Both the position numbers and the translations under genes were made by a program. From Ignavibacteriota bacterium (GTDB taxonomy: Bacteria > Bacteroidota > Ignavibacteria > UBA10030 > SZUA-254), in assembly GCA_016209795.1 (NCBI GenBank), contig JACQVI010000105.1, positions 1 through 41,623 of the forward strand: 41,623 bases of DNA. Reading direction: 5' to 3'. The notes beneath the pieces are model-generated. The model did no database searches and was not told where the DNA came from. It worked only from the letters and a program-made list of their open reading frames with translations. This document shows, one piece after another, positions 8,095 to 17,245 of the stretch (positions are counted from its first letter, which is position 1; each line of letters starts with the position of its first letter).

Positions 8095-8953
8095 AATCTG
8101 GCTTGAAGTGTGGTTGTGTTGTGAACACCTGATAGTTTTTGCAAAGCTCTTTGCCAGCATCGTTTGCATATTGTTCGTTGCTGAATAATCCATAGACTGC
8201 AGAGCCGCTGCCTGACAACTGAGCAAAGACGGCACCAGCATCATACAACGCTTTTTTGACTTGTGCAACGTCACGATAGGATCGAAGTATCAGTGACTCG
8301 AAATCGTTATGGAGGAAGTTCATTAACATCCGGGGATCATTGATACTCTCAAGAAGAAGCTCTTTCAAAGAGGTTTGATTTCCCCCTTTTTTCTTTTGAC
8401 TTTTTAATTGAACGTTCTGATATGCCTGTGCTGTTGAGATATGCAGGCTCGGAAAGACGACAACGATCCAGTATGGGAGATCGAGATCAAAATATTCTAG
8501 AACCTCACCCCGTCCTGTTGTGTATGCTGTTCCTCGGCGAAGAAAATATGCAACATCGGAACCAAGCTGGAGTGCTATGGAGCAAAGTTCTTTGTCTGGA
8601 ACGTTGACGTTCCACAATTCAATAAGACCTCTTAGTGTTGCCGCTCCATCTGAACTCCCTCCTCCCAAGCCTGCACTAACTGGAATATTTTTCTTCAAAG
8701 AAATGTGTACGCCTTGTCGAGAGTTACAGTGCTGTTGAAGCAATTGTGCTGCACGAATACAGAGATTGCGCTCATCAGTCGGGAGTGTGAGATCGGTACA
8801 GGTTAATGAAATTGTTGAAGAGGGTTCGAGTGCAATCTCGTCGAATAGGTTAATCCGATGAAAAATTGTTTCGATGTCGTGGTAGCCATCCTCACGCTTG
8901 CGAAGAAGGCGAAGCCCAAGATTGATTTTAGCATATGCCTTTAGTGTAATCAT
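8093..8953 (-). CDS. ispE: 4-diphosphocytidyl-2-C-methyl-D-erythritol kinase
   Basis: GHMP kinase that phosphorylates the 2-hydroxyl of CDP-methylerythritol in the MEP isoprenoid pathway. From the ATG at 8953 the protein has 286 residues, the normal length. It begins ITLKAYAKINLGL, the typical IspE N-terminus, then DGYHDIETIFHRI. The GHMP ATP loop is PVSAGLGGGSSDGAATL (near residue 90). The block LGSDVAYFL and the C-terminal SGSGSAVYGLF complete the family signature. An upstream in-frame TTG at 8980 would add nine residues not seen in the family, so I prefer 8953. Its presence implies that this organism makes isoprenoids by the MEP route. It is transcribed away from a divergent promoter region at 8954-9147. 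Confidence 0.95.
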   Translation of the reverse strand: MITLKAYAKINLGLRLLRKREDGYHDIETIFHRINLFDEIALEPSSTISLTCTDLTLPTDERNLCIRAAQLLQQHCNSRQGVHISLKKNIPVSAGLGGGSSDGAATLRGLIELWNVNVPDKELCSIALQLGSDVAYFLRRGTAYTTGRGEVLEYFDLDLPYWIVVVFPSLHISTAQAYQNVQLKSQKKKGGNQTSLKELLLESINDPRMLMNFLHNDFESLILRSYRDVAQVKKALYDAGAVFAQLSGSGSAVYGLFSNEQYANDAGKELCKNYQVFTTQPHFKPD

Positions 8954-9009
8954 GGTGTTCTTGAAAAGTAAGTGAAACAATGTAAAGATGCAATCCAGTG
9001 CAAAACTGT

Positions 9010-9038
9010 TTGACTTTCACGGGGATGACAGGTATATT
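9010..9038 (+). promoter_or_regulatory. Predicted sigma70-type promoter
   Basis: TTGACT (9010-9015), a 17-nt spacer, then TATATT (9033-9038). It points at the DUF1801 gene 110 nt downstream. A near copy including the spacer start (ACTGTTTGAYTTTCRCGG) occurs at 9568-9596 ahead of the peptidase gene. Confidence 0.6.
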
Positions 9039-9147
9039 CCGACATGAGAATTAACATTACTAGAGAGCAATCGATATACAGCTCAATTGGGTTTTTTAAA
9101 CTTGATGCAAGTGATGGTTACCCATCACAAGATAATCATAGGCTATC

Positions 9148-9522
9148 ATGAAGGATAACAGAACGGAAATTTTCCAAACCATCAAGCGTCTCCTCAAGGA
9201 GTACGAGCCGCCGCTTGTGGCAAAGAGCGACTTTGACTCACGGTATGAATTGTACTCGCCGAAAGGGGTGATAATAGCTGGGAGAAAGAAGAGCGAAGTC
9301 TGGTTCGCTGGCTTGATCATCCAGAGCAACTACGTCGGCTTCTACTTCATGCCCGTTTATACCAACACCGAGCTGAAACAAGTGTTCAAGAAAGAACTCC
9401 TCTCAACCCTGAAAGGAAAGTCATGTTTCCACATCAAGACGTTGGATGCCAACCTGACGAAGCAAATCAAAGAAGCCATTGAGCACGGGTACAAGCTGTA
9501 CAAGAAACGAGGGTGGATTTAA
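9148..9522 (+). CDS. DUF1801 (YdhG-like) domain protein
   Basis: Small soluble protein of 124 residues, probably of the DUF1801/YdhG family (CyaY/YjbR-like fold); the biochemical role of the family is not established. Features supporting this are KSEVWFAGLIIQSNYVGFYF in the central sheet and the ending CFHIKTLDANLTKQIKEAI followed by GYKLYKKRGW. There is no signal peptide or membrane segment. The gene stands alone between two promoter-like sequences and is divergent from ispE. The family call is from pattern memory, so moderate confidence. Confidence 0.72.
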   Translation: MKDNRTEIFQTIKRLLKEYEPPLVAKSDFDSRYELYSPKGVIIAGRKKSEVWFAGLIIQSNYVGFYFMPVYTNTELKQVFKKELLSTLKGKSCFHIKTLDANLTKQIKEAIEHGYKLYKKRGWI

Positions 9523-9567
9523 ACGTGAGACGGACCTCAGGGTGAGTCGCGCCTGGCTTAAGACTGT

Positions 9568-9596
9568 TTGATTTTCGCGGATGTGTCATGTATATT
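9568..9596 (+). promoter_or_regulatory. Predicted sigma70-type promoter
   Basis: TTGATT (9568-9573), a 17-nt spacer, then TATATT (9591-9596). It lies about 70 nt before the TTG start of the M1-type peptidase and resembles the promoter at 9010-9038 across the -35 region and the first half of the spacer. Confidence 0.6.
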
Positions 9597-9666
9597 GTTG
9601 ATACGGAATAGAAACTAAGAAAAGTTATGAGACGTCACTTTACAGTTGACAAGGAGACTTTCTAAC

Positions 9667-12006
9667 TTGAGACAGTTCACGTTGATAACACTTTTCATTG
9701 CATTCTTATACTTCAGTACAGTATGTGCACAGCAACTTGATATCCCCACACTATACGATTCACTCTCTCATCCAATTCTTGATGAAAACGCAGCAGCATT
9801 ATTAACTAACCACCTTATCATCAGAGGAAGACAGGAAATTGCTTTTACGAACGGAATGCTTCGTCTTGTGGTACCAGTGAAAGGAAATGTTTTTGGAGCT
9901 GTCTATACAGGGCATGGTACATTTACACTATCACCTGCAACTCCTCTGGAGAAATCTGAGTTCGAGCGGCAAACTTTCTTGAAGTTACAAGATGGAAAAT
10001 ACATCTTCACCTTTGATCGGGCAGTGCTCTGGTTTCATGACACGCTGTTCCATGAACTTGGGCAAGGCATCCGCTACGAGCGAAAGGATATTGATCGAAA
10101 GGAACGGGAAGCTCTTGAACGCAGCTTGAGATATTGCACCGACAAAGTCAATGACAATGTACTTTACCACCTCATGACAGAAATGCTTGAGCAGGATCCA
10201 AAGCCATATCTGTTTGCGCATTTCTTTCTGCCTGAGAAAAATGAGATTTTTTTTAGCCATGACTTGCGCCGCTTTGAAGAAATAACTATTTACAAACCAC
10301 CATTTGAAGCAATTACTGGTTCGGTGTACTGGCTTCAGATGGTCAATTCCTTTCATCTCCTTGAAGAATATTCTTCAGCGACAGAGTATGAGCTTGCAGG
10401 TGAGAAAAAACAGCGGTACGATTTTCTAAGCAATACTATCATCTTATCTATTGAAAAAGGAGGAAAAACACGTGGACGTGCAAATGTTCACCTCCGCGCC
10501 ATTACTCCCTATCATTCTACTCTTACATTTATGCTAGATCCGAAACTGAGCATTGATTCTATTACTACCCCTGCTGGCGATCATGTCATCTTTCATCGAA
10601 ATGAGGAAGCTTGGGAGGGATTTCTCCAACTTCCTCAACAAGATTCTCTCGATTACTTTCTTAACTTCTCATACTCAGGTAATTTTCTCAAGCCATATAT
10701 CGGGGGTGTGTTCAGAGTACGCGAAGGCTCCTACGAAGCGCGTGATCAATTTTATGACACCCGAAAGGTAACTGGAAGTTTCTATGAACTCTCATCTTCA
10801 ACCGGGTGGTATCCAAGTCAAACACACATCGATCGAATGTTATTTGATATAACTTATCGTGTACCATCCGACATGCAACTTGTTTCTGCTGGTAGGAAAC
10901 TAAGTGAAACTACTGAACTAGGGCAGTGCGTTCTTCGCTACGTCATCAAAGAGCCGTCAATCAACGCATCGTTTAGCCTCGGCTTTTACAAGCCAAAAAC
11001 TTTTCATTTTAGCAACGATGAACCCCCCGTAACGATATATGATATCGAAGGAGGTGACCCGGAAGAGGTAGCAAAAGATCTGCATCAGTGCTACAGGCTT
11101 TACAAACATCTCTTTGGTAATACACTTGACGCCGAGCTAAAAATCGCTGCTGGGCCAAAACATCATGGAGAAGCATTTCAAGAATTTCTTCATCTGCCAT
11201 GGTTTGAAGAGTATGTTAGGAAGAAAAACTCACGTATCCCACTCGGTCGTGCACATGAAGTGGCTCACACTTGGTGGGGACATGGTGTGGGCGCGGAGAG
11301 TTATCATGATTGGTGGCTTGGAGAAGCATTTGCTCAGTATTCTGCTCTACTTTATGCACCGTTCATCCTAAAGACTGACGATCCATTTTTTGAAAAGTTG
11401 AAGGAATGGAAGCAAAAAGTCATTGGAGTTCGGCAATTTGCACTAGGCTCAGGCCCAGTACTGGGCTCTATCTGGCTTGGCTACCGAGCTTCATCGGCAC
11501 AGACTCCTAGTGATTATTCTCTATCTACCTATTTGAAAGGTGCCTGGGTGCTACACATGCTTCGCATGATGATGCTTGATCTTGCCACACTTAAAGAAGA
11601 TGCTTTCAAATCGATGATGGCAGAGTTCTATCAAACATATCGCGGCAAGGATGCATCGACAGACGATTTTCGAAAGATTGTGGAAAAGTATTTCCGCGCC
11701 GATATGCATTGGTTCTTTGATCAGTGGGTGTATGGGGCAGAAATTCCTACACTCAAGTGCAGCCGATCCATTACCAAAAAACCGAATGGAAAGTATTCTG
11801 TCTCGCTAACAATTGAGCAAAAAGATGTATCTAAACCATTCATACTTTATCTGCCTTTCGAGTTGAAATACAAGAATGGCACTACTGCACGGGCACGGTT
11901 ACTTATTGATCAGCAAAAAAAAGATTTCAACTATGAGCTTGATCAAGAACCTGAAAAGATAACGTTCAACATTATGGAATCCGTGCTCTGTACAATTGAG
12001 GACTGA
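9667..12006 (+). CDS. M1-family (gluzincin) metallopeptidase, exported
   Basis: Predicted zinc aminopeptidase-like enzyme acting outside the cytoplasm. From the TTG at 9667 it has 779 residues, with a signal peptide ending near TVCAQ. The zinc site is HEVAH (530-534), with the third ligand Glu in WWLGEAF at 553. That gives the HExxH-x18-E spacing of family M1, and the neighbouring HTWWGHGVG also fits. The N-terminal half (to ~430) is beta-rich, and DWWLGEAFAQYSALLY continues the catalytic helix. The exopeptidase signature GxMEN is not visible upstream of the zinc site, so aminopeptidase specificity is uncertain. AAGGAGA sits about 10 nt before TTG 9667. A TTG at 9646 lies upstream of that site and is less likely. 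The gene appears monocistronic. Confidence 0.88.
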   Translation: MRQFTLITLFIAFLYFSTVCAQQLDIPTLYDSLSHPILDENAAALLTNHLIIRGRQEIAFTNGMLRLVVPVKGNVFGAVYTGHGTFTLSPATPLEKSEFERQTFLKLQDGKYIFTFDRAVLWFHDTLFHELGQGIRYERKDIDRKEREALERSLRYCTDKVNDNVLYHLMTEMLEQDPKPYLFAHFFLPEKNEIFFSHDLRRFEEITIYKPPFEAITGSVYWLQMVNSFHLLEEYSSATEYELAGEKKQRYDFLSNTIILSIEKGGKTRGRANVHLRAITPYHSTLTFMLDPKLSIDSITTPAGDHVIFHRNEEAWEGFLQLPQQDSLDYFLNFSYSGNFLKPYIGGVFRVREGSYEARDQFYDTRKVTGSFYELSSSTGWYPSQTHIDRMLFDITYRVPSDMQLVSAGRKLSETTELGQCVLRYVIKEPSINASFSLGFYKPKTFHFSNDEPPVTIYDIEGGDPEEVAKDLHQCYRLYKHLFGNTLDAELKIAAGPKHHGEAFQEFLHLPWFEEYVRKKNSRIPLGRAHEVAHTWWGHGVGAESYHDWWLGEAFAQYSALLYAPFILKTDDPFFEKLKEWKQKVIGVRQFALGSGPVLGSIWLGYRASSAQTPSDYSLSTYLKGAWVLHMLRMMMLDLATLKEDAFKSMMAEFYQTYRGKDASTDDFRKIVEKYFRADMHWFFDQWVYGAEIPTLKCSRSITKKPNGKYSVSLTIEQKDVSKPFILYLPFELKYKNGTTARARLLIDQQKKDFNYELDQEPEKITFNIMESVLCTIED

Positions 12007-12027
12007 GAATTAGAAATGTGCAATGTC

Positions 12028-12055
12028 TGTCCAGCGTAGCAACCCGCGTTGGACA
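12028..12055. repeat. Short inverted repeat downstream of the peptidase gene
   Basis: TGTCCAGCG (12028-12036) pairs with CGTTGGACA (12047-12055), with one G-U pair and a 10-nt loop. There is no following T-run, so terminator function is doubtful. It may be part of a dispersed element or a processing/stabilising hairpin at the 3' end of the peptidase message. Confidence 0.45.
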
Positions 12056-12122
12056 AGGTGCATCGCATGTTTCCTCCGCTTTCCCTTTTTCCCATGATCT
12101 TCGTATCTTAGCTCGTGTCATG

Positions 12123-12175
12123 AATCCCACCCCTTTTTCCCTCCCTTTAATAAAGGGAGGGATATGGGAGGGATT
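12123..12175. repeat. Palindromic GC-rich intergenic repeat, copy 2
   Basis: The arms CCCTCCCTTTA and TAAAGGGAGGG form a near-perfect inner hairpin. The outer AATCCCACCCC and GGGAGGGATT extend the palindrome. The layout is shared with the copies at 2893 and 15430. The element is open in the reading frame of the next gene and would encode a spurious LIKGGIWEGF-type leader. That is a reason to start that gene at 12192. Confidence 0.65.
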
Positions 12176-12191
12176 TTCAAGGACTGCACTA

Positions 12192-14045
12192 ATGAATCCA
12201 TCATCAAGAAAAACACTGCTTCTCGTCTACGACGGCGATTGCAGCTTCTGCCGTCTCTGGATCGAGCGATGGAAACAGATCACCGGTGACAGGGTTGCCT
12301 ACGAACCGTATCAAGAGGCTGCACAGCATCTTCCAGACATTCCTGTTGAGGAATTCAAACGCTCCGTTCAGCTCATCACGAAAGATGGCGAAAGATTCAA
12401 CGGCGCAGAGGCTGTGTTTCGTTCGCTTGCACTCGTCCCTAGTAAGCGCTGGATGCTGTGGGTATACCAGCACTTGCCCGGCGGTGCGTTTGTCTCAGAA
12501 TCGTTTTATCGTTTTGTTGCAAAGCATCGCAGCGGTCTCTATAAACTCACTCGCTTTTTCTGGGGTAAAAATCTTCAGCTGCCAACCTACGTCCTCACCC
12601 GGTGGCTTTTCCTTCGATGTATTGGACTCATCTATCTTATTGCCTTTGCCTCGTACGCCTCACAACTTCTTGGCTTGATCGGAAGTAATGGAATTCTTCC
12701 TGCACAGCAGTATCTTCAGCTCATTCGCGAGAATGTTGGTACTGTGCGTTTCTGGCAGTTCCCTACGCTTGCCTGGCTCAGCACAAGTGATACTTCTCTC
12801 CAGGTTCTCTGCTGGGCTGGTGTGGGACTTTCGCTCCTTCTCATCGCTGGAATCTGGGCAAGGGTTGTTGCAGCACTGCTGTGGGTTTTATATTTGTCTC
12901 TCTATGTCGTTGGGCAAACATTCTTATCGTTTCAGTGGGACATTCTGCTGCTCGAAACCGGCTTCCTGACAATTTTCTTTGCACCAGGACAATTCCTCCC
13001 AAAGCTTGCTCGTGAGCGACTGCCATCCAAAACACTGCTCTGGCTGTTTCGTCTGTTACTGTTCCGATTGATGTTCTTCTCAGGCTACGTGAAGCTTGCC
13101 ACCAACGACCACTTCTGGCTTGATCTCACAGCACTTACCGTTCATTACGAAACACAGTGCATTCCTACTCCAATCGCTTGGTATGCGCACCAGCTTCCTC
13201 TCTGGTTTCAGAAGTTCTCCTGCGGCACCATGTTCGCAATCGAACTGGTAATTCCATTCCTCATTTTTGCTCCGCGGCGTTTGAAATTCTCCGGAGCCTG
13301 GACAATCATCTTTTTCATGCTTCTTATCATATTGACGGGCAACTACAACTTTTTCAATCTTCTTACCATTGCATTGTGTGTATTGCTTCTCGATGATACG
13401 GCTCTGAAGCGATTTCTCCCGAAGAAGTTAGTGGAGATAATCGCATTTGTTAATTCTGCTGTGACAATGAGGCGGGTCAAGCGGATAGCTTTTGCTCTGT
13501 TTGCTACTATCATCGTATATTTGAACATCGTGCAGTGGATTGCACTATTTGTGGAGTGGAAAGATATGCCAAAGCCCATTGTCGCACTTGAGCGCTGGGT
13601 AACACCTTTCAATCTCGTCAACCATTATGGCTTGTTCAGAGTTATGACAAACCCACGCTACGAGATTATTATCGAGGGAAGCAACAATGGGAGGACATGG
13701 CTTGCGTATGAGTTCAAATACAAGCCGGGCGATGTGAAGCGAGCACCGCCGTGGGTTGAGCCACACCAACCTCGCCTCGACTGGCAGATGTGGTTTGCTG
13801 CATTAGGAAGCTACCAGCAAAACCAGTGGTTTGTCAATTTCTGTGTGCGATTGCTGCAAGGCTCAGAGGATGTGATTGATCTGATTGAGAAGAATCCATT
13901 TCCGAATAATCCGCCTCGCTCAGTTCGCGCGCTATTGTATGAGTATCACTTTACTGATTTCACAAGAAGGCAAAACACAGGAGAATGGTGGAGACGGGAT
14001 TTGAAGGGCTTGTACATGCCAGCGATTTCTCTAAGGATGGAGTGA
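12192..14045 (+). CDS. DCC (DUF393) thiol-disulfide domain fused to lipase-maturation-factor-like membrane domain
   Basis: Two-domain membrane protein of 617 residues from the ATG at 12192. Residues ~8-130 are a DCC/DUF393 thioredoxin-like domain with the signature YDGDCSFC (CxxC redox pair). From about residue 140 a polytopic region with eight or more helices matches the lipase maturation factor (LMF1) family. Key stretches are SFQWDILLLETGF, LFRLMFFSGYVKL and LTALTVHYETQ. The C-terminal soluble part has APPWVEPHQPRLDWQMWF, NPFPNNPPRSVRALLYEYHF and GEWWRR. The natural reading is assisted folding or disulfide handling of exported proteins, but the bacterial function is not established. In-frame starts at 12018 and 12120 run through intergenic hairpins and are rejected. 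It converges on the inositol-phosphate synthase gene 22 nt away. Confidence 0.85.
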   Translation: MNPSSRKTLLLVYDGDCSFCRLWIERWKQITGDRVAYEPYQEAAQHLPDIPVEEFKRSVQLITKDGERFNGAEAVFRSLALVPSKRWMLWVYQHLPGGAFVSESFYRFVAKHRSGLYKLTRFFWGKNLQLPTYVLTRWLFLRCIGLIYLIAFASYASQLLGLIGSNGILPAQQYLQLIRENVGTVRFWQFPTLAWLSTSDTSLQVLCWAGVGLSLLLIAGIWARVVAALLWVLYLSLYVVGQTFLSFQWDILLLETGFLTIFFAPGQFLPKLARERLPSKTLLWLFRLLLFRLMFFSGYVKLATNDHFWLDLTALTVHYETQCIPTPIAWYAHQLPLWFQKFSCGTMFAIELVIPFLIFAPRRLKFSGAWTIIFFMLLIILTGNYNFFNLLTIALCVLLLDDTALKRFLPKKLVEIIAFVNSAVTMRRVKRIAFALFATIIVYLNIVQWIALFVEWKDMPKPIVALERWVTPFNLVNHYGLFRVMTNPRYEIIIEGSNNGRTWLAYEFKYKPGDVKRAPPWVEPHQPRLDWQMWFAALGSYQQNQWFVNFCVRLLQGSEDVIDLIEKNPFPNNPPRSVRALLYEYHFTDFTRRQNTGEWWRRDLKGLYMPAISLRME

Positions 14046-14067
14046 CATTTGCTCAAAAGTGAAAGGA

Positions 14068-15384
<1,317 letters not shown>

Positions 15385-15429
15385 AGAAGTTCCCTTTCAA
15401 AATTACTAAATTCCTATGGCAAAACCTCT

Positions 15430-15536
15430 ATGACCTCACCTATCATCCTCCCCTAAGTAAGAGAAGCTGGAATGGCTCAAATGATGGAAGACAATTCCTG
15501 TCCCTCTTCTTATGAAGAGGGGTATGGGGAGGTCAT
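15430..15536. repeat. Palindromic MITE-like element, copy 3, with 8-bp terminal inverted repeats
   Basis: The ends are ATGACCTC (15430-15437) and GAGGTCAT (15529-15536), a perfect 8-bp inverted repeat enclosing 107 bp. Each half repeats the architecture of the other inverted: ATGACCTC, then CC-AT, then a C-rich arm, a TTAGTAAG- or TTATGAAG-type centre and a G-rich arm. The right half (CCCTCTTC-TTAT-GAAGAGGG, then GTATGGGGAGG) resembles the copies at 2893 and 12123. No open reading frame is inside. It occupies most of the 170-nt gap between the HAD and inositol-phosphate synthase genes. Confidence 0.6.
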
Positions 15537-15554
15537 AAAAAGTATTTGTATACC

Positions 15555-16232
15555 TTATAACAGAATACATTTGATTTCCTGAAATTTACTGATCGTATAA
15601 TCCGCCGCATCGGTCGATGATGGTTCTGACCAACTTTTTCCCTTGAGCCAGATCGTTGTGCAGCCAAGCTGTTTCGCTGGAACGATGTCATTTTCATATG
15701 AGTCGCCAACAACCCATGCATTTTCAGGTGTAACACTCAAATTCTTGAGTGCAAGCGACCAGATAGCCGGATCGGGCTTTCGCAACCCAACAACTGCTGA
15801 ATCTATCAAAGTGTCGAAGTATTTCACCAACCCAAGCTCTGAACAAACTTTGTTTAGGTTGCCATAGAAGTTGGATACGAGCGCTAATGTATAGCGAGGC
15901 TTCAATTCGTCCAAGACGAGACAAACTCGTTGAACAATCAGTCGTACGTCACGCAAACAAGCATCAGCCATTTCTTCTACTAATCCATCCATCGCACCCA
16001 CATCAAGCATCTTAAACTGTATGGTTAATTGCCTTTTCACCGTTTCCTTGAAGCTCATCTCGGTAATCTGAGGTTCAAGCCCAACTTGCTTATCCGATTC
16101 CAAGAATGCTGGCTCGTAGATGTTCTTGTCGACTTTTACACCAAAACGCTCATACAGTTCCCAGAGCTTCTCGCTCCAGTGAACGCCATCGGTATCGATG
16201 GTACCGCCAAAGTCAAATAATACTGCTTTCAT
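15555..16232 (-). CDS. HAD-superfamily hydrolase with altered nucleophile loop
   Basis: Haloacid-dehalogenase-type hydrolase of 225 residues. Motif I is LFDFGGTID, with nucleophile Asp7. Motif II is LVSNF (the Ser), motif III is GLRKPDP (the Lys), and motif IV is VVGDSYENDI. A helical cap lies between motifs I and II. In motif I the second Asp (the usual general acid, D+2) is Gly9, so phosphatase chemistry may be slowed or altered. Given the operon, the substrate might be an inositol or cyclitol phosphate or a phosphatidyl-cyclitol phosphate, which is inference. The start ATG overlaps the end of the dehydrogenase gene as ATGA. The 170-nt gap that follows holds a palindromic repeat. Confidence 0.85.
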   Translation of the reverse strand: MKAVLFDFGGTIDTDGVHWSEKLWELYERFGVKVDKNIYEPAFLESDKQVGLEPQITEMSFKETVKRQLTIQFKMLDVGAMDGLVEEMADACLRDVRLIVQRVCLVLDELKPRYTLALVSNFYGNLNKVCSELGLVKYFDTLIDSAVVGLRKPDPAIWSLALKNLSVTPENAWVVGDSYENDIVPAKQLGCTTIWLKGKSWSEPSSTDAADYTISKFQEIKCILL

Positions 16233-17245
16233 CCAACATCTATCATCGCATTTTTCTCAGACGCCTTATAACTCAAATCCAGCATCTTCATTACATTGAA
16301 CGCTTCACATAGAAAATCATCTGAGGTATTCTGCTCTTCAATACGCTTCACGAATTCTTTGATGAGTGCTGCATACCAGCTCACATACTGATTCTTATCA
16401 GACACATCAGGCATAGGAATTTCTTGTGTACCAGCTGAGTTTGAGAAAAGAAGTGCTTTCTCGTTGTAAAAGAGCGAGCCTTCCGTACCAACTATGTGCA
16501 GACTGTTCGCCCGCTGGTTCGCCGCCCATGTGAGATTCACCTGCATCAGCGTTTGATCATACTCGAGTGTGACAAGTGCCGTATCCTCGACATCATAGTC
16601 AACGTGTTTCAACGTGCGAAGCACAGAAAATACTCTCTTTGGAACGCCGAAGAAATACTGTGCAAGGTAAAAATAGTGCGCACCGGTATCAACCAAAATT
16701 CCCCCGCCGCTATGGTTCCGCTTCGTCCGCCAATCAGGACTCCATGCCGTCGTCCCTGAATCAGCATGAAGGCGAAAGACGTTGAATTGTGCAAGCGTCG
16801 CCGTTCCCAATTTTTTCGACGCGATAAACTCATGAATTGTCTTCCAGAGCGGAGAGTATTTGTACTGATGACACGGCACAAACACAATGTGACTCTCGCG
16901 GACGAGTTTAACAAGCCCCGATGCTTTCGCATAAGTCTCCGTCAAAGGTTTTTCGCATAGGATATGAATACCTTTCGTGGCACATCGTTGGATGTAGTCG
17001 GCATGCGTATGTGGAGGTGTACAGATATCAACAAAGTCGAGTCGCTCGTTTTCCAACATTGATAGAAAGTCGGTGTAGAACTTTGCTTCGGGGAAATATT
17101 GCCTCAGAAGCTCACGGTTTTGTCCAACAACATCCATCACAGAAGCGATCTGAACCTTAGAGCGAAGGACTTCATCGCTGAGATATGCAAGGACATGCCC
17201 CCGCACGGCAATATTGCCGAATCCTATTATTGCTCCCTTTAACAT
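16229..17245 (-). CDS. Gfo/Idh/MocA-family NAD(P)-dependent dehydrogenase
   Basis: Oxidoreductase of the family that includes inositol 2-dehydrogenase and glucose-fructose oxidoreductase. From the ATG at 17245 it has 338 residues. The N-terminal Rossmann fold starts GAIIGFGNIA (4-13). VDICTPPHTHADY (72-84) and ILCEKPL (95-101) follow. The catalytic pattern is complete: Lys99 in EKP, and Asp186 with His190 in ILVDTGAHYF, the same Asp-x3-His spacing as in inositol dehydrogenase. In an operon with inositol-phosphate synthase a cyclitol or cyclitol phosphate is a plausible substrate. A longer reading from 17281 is rejected because the 17245 ATG forms a TAATG junction with the upstream stop. It overlaps the HAD gene by 4 nt. 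Confidence 0.9.
   Translation of the reverse strand: MLKGAIIGFGNIAVRGHVLAYLSDEVLRSKVQIASVMDVVGQNRELLRQYFPEAKFYTDFLSMLENERLDFVDICTPPHTHADYIQRCATKGIHILCEKPLTETYAKASGLVKLVRESHIVFVPCHQYKYSPLWKTIHEFIASKKLGTATLAQFNVFRLHADSGTTAWSPDWRTKRNHSGGGILVDTGAHYFYLAQYFFGVPKRVFSVLRTLKHVDYDVEDTALVTLEYDQTLMQVNLTWAANQRANSLHIVGTEGSLFYNEKALLFSNSAGTQEIPMPDVSDKNQYVSWYAALIKEFVKRIEEQNTSDDFLCEAFNVMKMLDLSYKASEKNAMIDVG

Noticed and set aside
12018-12191. An earlier start for the DCC-LMF fusion protein
   Set aside because: The open frame runs through a hairpin (12028-12055) and a palindromic repeat (12123-12175) and gives a leader not belonging to the DCC fold. The ATG at 12192 begins directly before the fold.
15430-15536. 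The palindrome before the inositol-phosphate synthase gene as an intrinsic terminator
   Set aside because: No T-run follows on the minus strand, and the element has 8-bp terminal inverted repeats shared in style with two other copies.
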